Made by a program: the position numbers and the translations under genes. A stretch of 64,000 bases of DNA from UWMA-0277 sp965183885 (GTDB lineage: Bacteria; Bacteroidota; Bacteroidia; Flavobacteriales; BACL11): NCBI GenBank assembly GCA_965183885.1, contig OZ238992.1, positions 620,001-684,000 of the forward strand. The letters run 5' to 3'. Of the stretch, positions 54,234-61,016 are shown piece after piece (position 1 is the stretch's first letter; each line of letters opens with the position of its first letter). The notes beneath the pieces are model-generated. The model was not told where the DNA came from and searched no databases. It was given only the letters and a program-made list of their open reading frames with translations.

Positions 54234-55451
54234 TTAATAATGGCACTTACCACACTCTAAACCACCAATTTTATCAACTGTGATTTTTTCACCAGCATAT
54301 TGTTCCTTCATTTTTTCATGCATGCTAGTATAGTAGTCGTTTCCTTCCATTTTCACTTCTGTTTCTCTATGACACTCAACACACCATCCCATAGTAAGGT
54401 CATTTTCTTGTTTTACAACATCCATCTCTTCAATTGCACCATGACATTCTTGGCATTCTAATTGTCCTACAGTAACGTGCTGTGAGTGGTTGAAGTAAGA
54501 TAAATCAGGTAAGTTATGAACCTTAACCCATTTAATAGGTTTTTGTTCGTACCCTTCAATATAAGTTCTTGTTTTTACATCAAAACCTATAGCATCATAA
54601 ATTTTAGCAATCTCAGTAGTACCTGTAGTGGTTCCTTCTGAAATAAAAGCATGACAATTCATACAAACATCAGCTGAAGGAATACCTGCAGTTTTACTGT
54701 TTCTAGCACCAGAGTGGCAATAGTTACAATCAATTGCATTATCACCAGCATGTATCTTATGAGAATAAGCAATAGGTTGCTCAGGCTGATAATTAGTAGT
54801 TACACCTACACCCATCATAGCATCAAAAGCGAACTTCATTACTACAATAAAGATAATTAATCCAAGAAAGAATTTATTTATTGGCTGTGCTAAAAATGCT
54901 TTGCATTGTGCATTTAAAGTTTGAGGAATAGTTTCAGTTTCTTGCCCTAAACTTTCTTTTAAGCTATTTTTTACTGATGTTAGCATAAATACTAACACTA
55001 CCAAAATTAGTGCGATATACATAAGCTTAGTTGAAGATTTCATTCCTGAATCTTCAGCAACAGCATCTTCAGCTACTACAACTTCTTCTTTTACAGGAGG
55101 GTTTGCCATATATGCTAATAAAGCAGCCATATCTTCATCACTCATGTAGAAATCAGTCATTGGCACTTTATTGTACTCTTCAAAAATTGCAATTGCATCA
55201 GCATCTCCAGAAGCAATAAGTTCAGAGGAACTATTAATCCATTGCTTTAACCACTCAGCATCACGCTTTTCAGATATCCCTTCTAAATCAGGTCCAACTA
55301 AACGCCCACCACCTATGGTATGACATGCAGTACAGTTTTGTTTATAGATTTGTTCTCCATCAGGCTGTGCAAAAACACTAACACTAAGTGAGAAAAATAC
55401 CGCTAAGAATAATATGCGGCTTTTTAAGTTATTGATTGGAATCATATTCAT
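54234..55451 (-). CDS. actA: Alternative complex III multihaem cytochrome ActA, with fused N-terminal monohaem domain
   Basis: A 405-aa cytochrome with a signal peptide (to SVFAQ, about residue 29). A monohaem domain (CTACH, 40-44) is joined through two membrane segments (about 143-160 and 195-212) to a pentahaem domain with CNYCH 242-246, CMNCH 263-267, CQECH 333-337, CVECH 357-361 and CGKCH 400-404. That gives six CXXCH sites in total. The Rhodothermus ActA is pentahaem, so the extra N-terminal domain is worth noting. First gene of the act operon. A -7 element precedes it. Confidence 0.93.
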   Translation of the reverse strand: MNMIPINNLKSRILFLAVFFSLSVSVFAQPDGEQIYKQNCTACHTIGGGRLVGPDLEGISEKRDAEWLKQWINSSSELIASGDADAIAIFEEYNKVPMTDFYMSDEDMAALLAYMANPPVKEEVVVAEDAVAEDSGMKSSTKLMYIALILVVLVFMLTSVKNSLKESLGQETETIPQTLNAQCKAFLAQPINKFFLGLIIFIVVMKFAFDAMMGVGVTTNYQPEQPIAYSHKIHAGDNAIDCNYCHSGARNSKTAGIPSADVCMNCHAFISEGTTTGTTEIAKIYDAIGFDVKTRTYIEGYEQKPIKWVKVHNLPDLSYFNHSQHVTVGQLECQECHGAIEEMDVVKQENDLTMGWCVECHRETEVKMEGNDYYTSMHEKMKEQYAGEKITVDKIGGLECGKCHY

Positions 55452-55473
55452 TTAAATATTCATTTTTCGGCTG

Positions 55474-55481
55474 CAAATTTA
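55474..55481 (-). promoter_or_regulatory. Probable -7 promoter element of the act operon
   Basis: On the minus strand this reads TAAATTTG, a full match to TAnnTTTG, 23 bp before the actA ATG. The remainder of the gap 55482-55711 shows no recognisable gene, hairpin or repeat. Confidence 0.5.
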
Positions 55482-55711
55482 TGTTTTTAAAAGCATAGAA
55501 ATATGAGGAAAGTCATTATTTAGCATAATTTATAATTATTCTAAATAGTCGCCTTCCCTAAAGTAGCAAGCAATGCAAAAAATCAAGCCTCTAATCCACT
55601 GATTATAGGGCTAAAAAATGACTAGCATTAAAAAGCGACAAGAATCTTAAACGATACAAGAAAATTAAATCTGAAAAGAAAATAACAAATTAACGAACAC
55701 TAAAAATATGA

Positions 55712-55966
55712 TTATAAAGAAGAAATTTCTACGACCTCTTTTACCTCAGGAACAGCACGTTTTACCACAACCTCAACACCATTTTTTAAAGTCATCATAC
55801 TTATATTACAATCACTACAAGCTCCTATTAATTTTACTTTTACGACCATCTCATCGGTAAGCTCTATAAAATTAATATCACCTCCATCTGCCTCAAGATA
55901 AGGTCTGATTTCAGCTAATGCCGCTTCAATTTTATCAAGTATTGCTTTATCTGTTATTATTCCCAT
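55712..55966 (-). CDS. Nfu-type iron-sulfur carrier (NifU C-terminal domain protein)
   Basis: An 84-aa protein consisting of only the Nfu domain. RPYLEADGGDINFIEL and the cluster-binding GACSDCNIS (Cys50, Cys53) are intact. Two such domains bridge a 4Fe-4S cluster for delivery to target proteins. It follows mrp by 2 bp, another Fe-S carrier, which fits a shared role in cluster assembly. It is much shorter than E. coli NfuA because it has no A-type scaffold domain. Confidence 0.93.
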   Translation of the reverse strand: MGIITDKAILDKIEAALAEIRPYLEADGGDINFIELTDEMVVKVKLIGACSDCNISMMTLKNGVEVVVKRAVPEVKEVVEISSL

Positions 55967-55968
55967 AA

Positions 55969-57099
55969 TTATTTTGTTGAACAGCCAGCACTATCAGTAG
56001 TTTCAACAGCTGTTGTTGGCGGTAAATTTACATTTCTTTTTTCAATTGCAGCGACTACATTCTTTGCCATGCTCAAAAACTCTAAAGCAATAGGTGTAGC
56101 GCCTTGTAGTACTGCTGGCCTTCCTGCATCGGCAGCTTCTCTTACCGATTGCACTATAGGAATCTCAGCTATTAAATCAATTTCCATTTGCTCAGCTAAG
56201 CCTTTTGCTCCTTCCTTTCCAAAAATATAATACTTATTTTCAGGCAACTCTTCAGGAGTAAAATAAGCCATATTCTCTACCATACCCAAAACAGGAACAT
56301 CAATACTGTCCATACGGAACATATTCACTCCTTTTTTTGCATCTGCTAAAGCAATATTTTGAGGTGTACTTACCACTACAGCACCCGTTAAAGGAATTGA
56401 TTGCACTAATGACAAATGAATATCACCTGTACCTGGAGGCAAATCAACCACTAAGTAATCAAGCTCTCCCCAGTGTGTATCCCAAAGTAATTGGTTTAAT
56501 GCTTTTGACGCCATAGGACCACGCCAAACTACAGCCTGTTGTGCTTGTGCAAAAAATCCTATTGAAAGCAACTTTACGCCATAGCTCTCCAAGGGTTTTA
56601 TTTTTGACTTTCCATCAACATTTACAGTTGTTGGTGTTGCTCCTTCCAAACCAAACATAATGTGCATTGAAGGCCCATAAATATCTGCATCAATAACACC
56701 AACTTTATAGCCTAAATCAGATAAACCTACAGCTAAGTTTGCTGTTACAGTTGATTTCCCTACACCTCCTTTACCCGAAGATACTGCAATAATATTTTTA
56801 ACCCCAGGAATAGGATTTCCTTTAATTTGAGTTTCTTTCTCTGGAGCTGGAGCATTAACAGTCAAATTTACTTTAACTGCTGCTTTTTCATAAGCATAAT
56901 CATGAATTGCTTTCATGCAATCCACCTCAACCCTTTTCTTATACTGCAAAGTAGGATTCTTAATCTCTATATCTAAAATAACTTCTGTTCCAAAAAGCTG
57001 TATATTTTTAACAGCACCACTTTCCATGATGTCTTGTTTTTCATTAGGTAAACTAACGTGCTGTAAAGCAGAGATAATAACTTCCTTAGTCAATTTCAT
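55969..57099 (-). CDS. mrp: Mrp/ApbC-family iron-sulfur cluster carrier ATPase
   Basis: A 376-aa P-loop NTPase. An N-terminal DUF59/MIP18-like domain (about 1-85) is followed by the deviant Walker A GKGGVGKST (109-117) and the ATPase core with DADIYGPSMH, DYLVVDLPPGTGD and GMVENMAYF. After GMVENMAYF the sequence reads TPEELPENKYYIFGKEG and has no CXXC pair, unlike ApbC of enterobacteria. The C-terminal end GCSTK has a lone cysteine. It is 2 bp before nfu. Confidence 0.93.
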   Translation of the reverse strand: MKLTKEVIISALQHVSLPNEKQDIMESGAVKNIQLFGTEVILDIEIKNPTLQYKKRVEVDCMKAIHDYAYEKAAVKVNLTVNAPAPEKETQIKGNPIPGVKNIIAVSSGKGGVGKSTVTANLAVGLSDLGYKVGVIDADIYGPSMHIMFGLEGATPTTVNVDGKSKIKPLESYGVKLLSIGFFAQAQQAVVWRGPMASKALNQLLWDTHWGELDYLVVDLPPGTGDIHLSLVQSIPLTGAVVVSTPQNIALADAKKGVNMFRMDSIDVPVLGMVENMAYFTPEELPENKYYIFGKEGAKGLAEQMEIDLIAEIPIVQSVREAADAGRPAVLQGATPIALEFLSMAKNVVAAIEKRNVNLPPTTAVETTDSAGCSTK

Positions 57100-57117
57100 A
57101 TTGAGAATTTAAGAGTG

Positions 57118-57125
57118 CAAAGATA
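57118..57125 (-). promoter_or_regulatory. Probable -7 promoter element of mrp-nfu
   Basis: On the minus strand this reads TATCTTTG, a full match to TAnnTTTG, 19 bp before the mrp ATG. Confidence 0.5.
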
Positions 57126-57149
57126 TGCTTTTTACTTATTAAGACTGAA

Positions 57150-57470
57150 TTAAATTAACTCTTTTGAAGGCTCCCACAAATACCTTTCTAAGTCAATAAT
57201 TTGATTGTTTTCAATAACAATCCCTTCATTCTCTAAAAGCTGTTGCATTAAAGTTATTCCGTCAAAATGTATTTTCCCTGTTAATAAGCCTTTTTGATTT
57301 ACTACCCTATGTGCAGGAACATCATTAGGACATTTATTAAGTGCCCAACCTACCATGCGTGCCGACTTTGCACTTCCCAAATACTTACCTATTGCACCAT
57401 AAGTACTTACTCTTCCTTCAGGGATTTGACGTACAACAACATATACTTTATCAAAAAAATTAGCTTCCAT
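57150..57470 (-). CDS. Alkyltransferase-like protein (MGMT fold without the catalytic cysteine)
   Basis: A 106-aa DNA-binding protein of the O6-methylguanine-DNA methyltransferase fold. Family signs are IPEGRVSTYGAIGKYLG, SARMVGWALNKCP and VPAHRVVNQKG. The active-site motif is PAHR (52-55) where true methyltransferases have PCHR, so it cannot accept an alkyl group. Such ATL proteins flag O6-alkylguanine for nucleotide excision repair. It overlaps the trmB stop by one base. Confidence 0.9.
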   Translation of the reverse strand: MEANFFDKVYVVVRQIPEGRVSTYGAIGKYLGSAKSARMVGWALNKCPNDVPAHRVVNQKGLLTGKIHFDGITLMQQLLENEGIVIENNQIIDLERYLWEPSKELI

Positions 57471-58138
57471 TAATAATTCAGCCTAAACCTTAAGTAAGTA
57501 ATCGGCAAACCTTTATTTAAATAAATTTTTTCGTAGTGGGTTTTAATTTCCATATGCTCACGCTCTACAGGAGAAGCATACAAATCATGGGTACTATCTT
57601 CCAAAAGATGATTTTCTCCAGTAATAATTCCTAAAGTAAATCCATGTAAAAATTGGCTGTCTGTTTTCAAATGTATCTTCCCATCCTTTCTTAAGATATT
57701 ATTATAGCGTTTCAAAAACTCAGGATGTGTCAAACGCTTTGTACCTCTTCTTTTTTTAAGTTGAGGATCAGGAAAAGTAATCCAAATCTCATCTACTTCA
57801 TGCGCTGCAAAACATTTTTCTATCCAATCTATACGGATGCGTAAGAAACCTATATTCTTCATTCCTTTGTTCAAAGAATCTGTAGCTCCTTGCCAAATTC
57901 TAGCGCCCTTTATATCTACTCCAATAAAATTTTTATCTGGGAATTTTTCAGCCAATCCAACACTATACTCTCCCATTCCACAACCCAACTCCAATACCAA
58001 AGGATTATCATTTTTGAAAAAATCTTTTTTCCAATTTCCTTTCATAGCATAACCCTTATCTAAGAGTTCCAATTTAGGCTGCTCAACATGAGGATACTCA
58101 TCCATCTGAGCAAACTTCTTTAATTTATTTTTTGCCAA
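57470..58138 (-). CDS. trmB: tRNA (guanine-N7-)-methyltransferase
   Basis: A 222-aa SAM-dependent enzyme that makes m7G46 in tRNA. The SAM motif is LVLELGCGMGEYS, followed by FIGVDIKGARIW and WITFPDPQLKKRRGTKRL, all typical of TrmB. The chosen start is a TTG at 58138 giving (M)AKNKLKKFAQMDEYPH, the usual N-terminus in this phylum. The only upstream ATG in frame, at 58321, would add 61 residues unlike TrmB that lie antisense to the next gene. A -7 element TATTTTTG sits 18 bp before the TTG. Confidence 0.9.
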   Translation of the reverse strand: MAKNKLKKFAQMDEYPHVEQPKLELLDKGYAMKGNWKKDFFKNDNPLVLELGCGMGEYSVGLAEKFPDKNFIGVDIKGARIWQGATDSLNKGMKNIGFLRIRIDWIEKCFAAHEVDEIWITFPDPQLKKRRGTKRLTHPEFLKRYNNILRKDGKIHLKTDSQFLHGFTLGIITGENHLLEDSTHDLYASPVEREHMEIKTHYEKIYLNKGLPITYLRFRLNY

Positions 58139-58155
58139 AATAATTTGTTTTGCTG

Positions 58156-58163
58156 CAAAAATA
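58156..58163 (-). promoter_or_regulatory. Probable -7 promoter element of trmB
   Basis: On the minus strand this reads TATTTTTG, a full match to TAnnTTTG, 18 bp before the TTG start. It supports that start, since the longer frame would contain it. Confidence 0.5.
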
Positions 58164-58175
58164 CTTTGTTTTAAG

Positions 58176-58183
58176 TATTTTCG
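58176..58183 (+). promoter_or_regulatory. Possible -7 element of the glycosyltransferase gene
   Basis: TATTTTCG, one base off TAnnTTTG, ending only 4 bp before the ATG at 58188, so the message would be nearly leaderless. This is a weak call. Confidence 0.3.
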
Positions 58184-58187
58184 GCCT

Positions 58188-59246
58188 GTGAAATCAAAAA
58201 AACGAATTTTAGTTGCTCCACTAGATTGGGGAATAGGGCATGCCACTAGGTGTATTCCATTAATCAAAGCATTAATGCAACATAATTTTGAAGTAGTACT
58301 TGCTGTTGATGGTAGGCCCATGCATTTATTAATGGATGAATTTCCAAAATTAGAAGTAATACGACTTGCAGGCTATAATATAAAATATCCAAGCTATATT
58401 CCCATGAGCTTAAGTATGATTTTACAAAGCCCAAAAATACTAGCTAAAATAAAAAAAGAACACCTGCAACTAGAAAGTATTATAAAGGACTATAACATTG
58501 ACGGCGTAATTTCTGACAACCGATTTGGCTTGCACACCAAACAAGTGCCTTGTGTTTTCATTACCCATCAGTTACAGATACAAAGCCCTTATTTTACTGA
58601 TAGCATTCAAAAATTCAATTATAAATACATTAATAAATTTGATGCTTGCTGGGTTATGGATAATGAATTGAAACCATTAGCACCAGCACTTTCAAGCCCT
58701 AAATCCCTACCAAATAACACACATTACATAGGAGCACAATCTCGTTTTGAGAAAATGGATTTAGAACAGAAATATGATTTATTAGCATTAGTTTCAGGCC
58801 CTGAACCACAACGAACAATGTTAGAAAAAGGATTAACAAACGCTTTAAAAGATAGACCAGAGAAATCTTTAATCGTTCTGGGGAAACCTGAGCTCAATAA
58901 TAGCAAACAACTAAAAAACTTAAGCATTAAATCTCACCTTAATGCTAAGGAATTAAATACTGCTATTGAGCAATCGGCTTTAGTTATTTGTCGCCCAGGA
59001 TATTCTACTATTATGGACTTAGCTAAGTTAGAAAAAAACGCAATATTTATTCCTACACCAGGACAAACAGAGCAAGAATACTTAGCAAATAATTTTTCAG
59101 AACACAATATTTGCTTTACACAAACACAAGCTGATTTCAATTTTGAAGTTGCTTTAAAAGAAAGTAAAAACTACAAAGGGTTTAGTAAAGAGATAAACTC
59201 CAATACAAACTGGGAAAGTCTATTTTGCCTTTTTGAGGGTAAATGA
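58188..59246 (+). CDS. Glycosyltransferase, GT28/MurG-like fold
   Basis: A 352-aa protein with the GT-B layout. The N-terminal ILVAPLDWGIGHATRCIPL is the nucleotide-sugar transferase glycine loop, and the C-terminal domain has VICRPGYSTIMDLAKLEKNAIFIPTPGQ, read here as two adjoining parts, typical of the MurG/GT28 donor site. The acceptor and sugar cannot be told. It is transcribed alone, divergent from trmB. Its last 27 bp overlap the 3' end of phoR on the other strand. Confidence 0.78.
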   Translation: MKSKKRILVAPLDWGIGHATRCIPLIKALMQHNFEVVLAVDGRPMHLLMDEFPKLEVIRLAGYNIKYPSYIPMSLSMILQSPKILAKIKKEHLQLESIIKDYNIDGVISDNRFGLHTKQVPCVFITHQLQIQSPYFTDSIQKFNYKYINKFDACWVMDNELKPLAPALSSPKSLPNNTHYIGAQSRFEKMDLEQKYDLLALVSGPEPQRTMLEKGLTNALKDRPEKSLIVLGKPELNNSKQLKNLSIKSHLNAKELNTAIEQSALVICRPGYSTIMDLAKLEKNAIFIPTPGQTEQEYLANNFSEHNICFTQTQADFNFEVALKESKNYKGFSKEINSNTNWESLFCLFEGK

Positions 59247-60218
59247 GAAAGTTGACCCTACACCTACTGTACTTCTAATATTAAGCGTTTGTTGATGCGA
59301 TTCAATGATATGTTTCACAATTGAAAGCCCTAGACCTGTACCTCCTTTTTCACGAGACCTACTACCATCTACTCTATAAAATCGTTCGCATAATCTTGCT
59401 AAATGCACCTCATCTATTCCAATACCATTGTCAGAAATTTCTATCAGAACTTCTGCCCCCATATCAAAGAAACGCACTTTTGTTAGTCCGTTTTCATTTC
59501 CATACTTAATAGAATTAACTAATAAATTAATGACAACCTGATTAATCTTTTGTTCATCAGCCTCAACTATAATAGGTTTATATTCCTTATTAAAAACAAT
59601 CCTAATTCCATTTTGTTTTGCCTTATCTTCTAAGGCATCCATTACCACTGAGCAAGAAGCTACGATATCAAAATTTTCATTCTTTAATACTGTATCTGCC
59701 CCTTCCATTTCAGATATATTCTCCAAGTCTTCAACAATAGAAATCATGCGTTCTACACTTTTTTGGGTTCGCAATAAATACTTTCTATTTATCTCCTCAT
59801 CTTCCAAAGCGCCTTCTAATAAAGTAAGTACATAACCTTGAATATTAAAAATTGGAGTTTTCAATTCATGAGATACATTTCCTAAAAATTCTCTCCTAAA
59901 CTGCTCTGTATCTTTCAAGTGCTCTACTTCTAGCTGTCGTTCTTTAATCCACAACTTCACATCTTGCTCGGCATCCTCAATATTAAATTGCTGATTGTTT
60001 TCTATTTTCTGATTTTGAATGGTACGATACAACAAATCGAGCCTATCCTTAATATATCTATTAAACGTGAAATAAGAAACTGCAACTACAATTACAAACA
60101 GAATAAAAAGGGTATAAAAACCTGGTAATGTACCCATAAAATAAGACAAACCTGTTATTATTAGCATTACTAATAAACCAACAATCAAACTTATTTTAAA
60201 AGAAGTACTTATCTTCAT
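59220..60218 (-). CDS. phoR: Sensor histidine kinase, PhoR-like
   Basis: A 332-aa kinase with two N-terminal membrane helices (about 9-29 and 33-53), no sizeable periplasmic domain and no obvious PAS domain. The H box is FLGNVSHELKTP with His117. The N box is INLLVNSIKYG, followed by DNGIGI and GGTGLGLSIVKHI. It overlaps the response regulator by one base. A small external domain is typical of PhoR, which senses phosphate through the transport system. The phosphate genes next door support the assignment. Confidence 0.82.
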   Translation of the reverse strand: MKISTSFKISLIVGLLVMLIITGLSYFMGTLPGFYTLFILFVIVVAVSYFTFNRYIKDRLDLLYRTIQNQKIENNQQFNIEDAEQDVKLWIKERQLEVEHLKDTEQFRREFLGNVSHELKTPIFNIQGYVLTLLEGALEDEEINRKYLLRTQKSVERMISIVEDLENISEMEGADTVLKNENFDIVASCSVVMDALEDKAKQNGIRIVFNKEYKPIIVEADEQKINQVVINLLVNSIKYGNENGLTKVRFFDMGAEVLIEISDNGIGIDEVHLARLCERFYRVDGSRSREKGGTGLGLSIVKHIIESHQQTLNIRSTVGVGSTFSFTLKKAK

Positions 60219-60886
60219 TATTCTTGTAACCTATAGCCCACCCCTTTAATTGTGGTTATTAATTCATTCCCTAATTTTTCTCTTAACTTTCTTATATGCA
60301 CATCTATAGTTCTATCTCCAATAAAAACATCTGCTCCCCAAACCTGTTCCATTATTACTTCCCTTGTAAATACTTTTCCTGGTTCTGAAAAAAGAAGTTG
60401 TAGAAGTTCAAATTCTTTTCGGGCAAACTTTAACTCTTCTCCAGCCTTTATTACTTTATACTTTTCTAAATCAATAACAACATCTTTAAACTGTATTACA
60501 TCAAGAGGCTTATCCTCTAGCCTTCTTAATAAGGCTTTTACTTTACTTACTAGTATTTTAGGTTTTACGGGTTTACTAATATAATCGTCAGCACCAGCTT
60601 CTAATCCTGCAATTTGCGAATAATCCTCCGAGCGAGCAGTTAAGAAAGTAATTATTGTTTTATCTAGCTCAGCAATTTCTCTAATCTTTTCACAAGCAGT
60701 AATACCATCCATATTAGGCATCATTACATCCATTATTATTAAATGAGGTTTGTATTGTTGTGCTAGTTCTACTGCTTGTAATCCATCAGCAGCTGTAGTA
60801 ACATCATAGCCTTCTTTTTTAAGGTTATAACCTACAATTTCTAAAATATCCTGCTCATCATCAACCAATAAAATACGATAATTCAT
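60218..60886 (-). CDS. phoB: Response regulator, OmpR/PhoB family
   Basis: A 222-aa two-domain regulator. The receiver has the acidic pair DD (9-10), the phosphoacceptor Asp53 in IMDVMMPNMDG and Lys105 in SKPVK. The winged-helix domain contains LLFSEPGKVFTREVIMEQVWG and ends IKGVGYRLQE. Together with the overlapping kinase gene, and the divergent phosphate transporter behind a PhoB-box-like repeat, PhoB is the best identity. OmpR-family members with other signals look similar, so context matters. Confidence 0.84.
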   Translation of the reverse strand: MNYRILLVDDEQDILEIVGYNLKKEGYDVTTAADGLQAVELAQQYKPHLIIMDVMMPNMDGITACEKIREIAELDKTIITFLTARSEDYSQIAGLEAGADDYISKPVKPKILVSKVKALLRRLEDKPLDVIQFKDVVIDLEKYKVIKAGEELKFARKEFELLQLLFSEPGKVFTREVIMEQVWGADVFIGDRTIDVHIRKLREKLGNELITTIKGVGYRLQE

Positions 60887-60900
60887 TTAAAATGTTTTTG

Positions 60901-60908
60901 CAAATTTA
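60901..60908 (-). promoter_or_regulatory. Probable -7 promoter element of phoB-phoR
   Basis: On the minus strand this reads TAAATTTG, a full match to TAnnTTTG, 15 bp before the phoB ATG. The triple TTAACA repeat begins 25 bp further upstream, so it could also regulate this promoter. Confidence 0.5.
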
Positions 60909-60933
60909 AACTTATTTTGTATCTTCTGACCAC

Positions 60934-60962
60934 CTTAACAAATTCTTAACACTGGCTTAACA
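60934..60962 (+). promoter_or_regulatory. Pho-box-like operator: three CTTAACA direct repeats at 11-bp spacing
   Basis: CTTAACA occurs exactly at 60934-60940, 60945-60951 and 60956-60962, each separated by 4 bp. OmpR-family regulators of phosphate bind direct 7-bp half sites with this 11-bp period (CTGTCAT in E. coli PhoB; TTAACA-type repeats in Bacillus PhoP). The last repeat ends 20 bp before a -7 element of the Na/Pi transporter gene, in the place of a -33 element. That position is expected for activator-dependent promoters. Confidence 0.72.
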
Positions 60963-60982
60963 TTACAGCTAATGTGTTCTCT

Positions 60983-60990
60983 TATTTTTG
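60983..60990 (+). promoter_or_regulatory. Probable -7 promoter element of the Na/Pi cotransporter gene
   Basis: TATTTTTG, a full match to TAnnTTTG, ending 26 bp before the ATG at 61017. No TTG-type -33 element is present; the third TTAACA repeat takes its place. Confidence 0.55.
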
Positions 60991-61016
60991 CCAAAAATTA
61001 ATAAAACAAAGAAAAA

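Noticed and set aside
55482..55711. A small gene or regulatory RNA between actA and nfu
   Set aside because: No open frame with protein-like composition, no strong hairpin and no promoter-terminator pair were seen.
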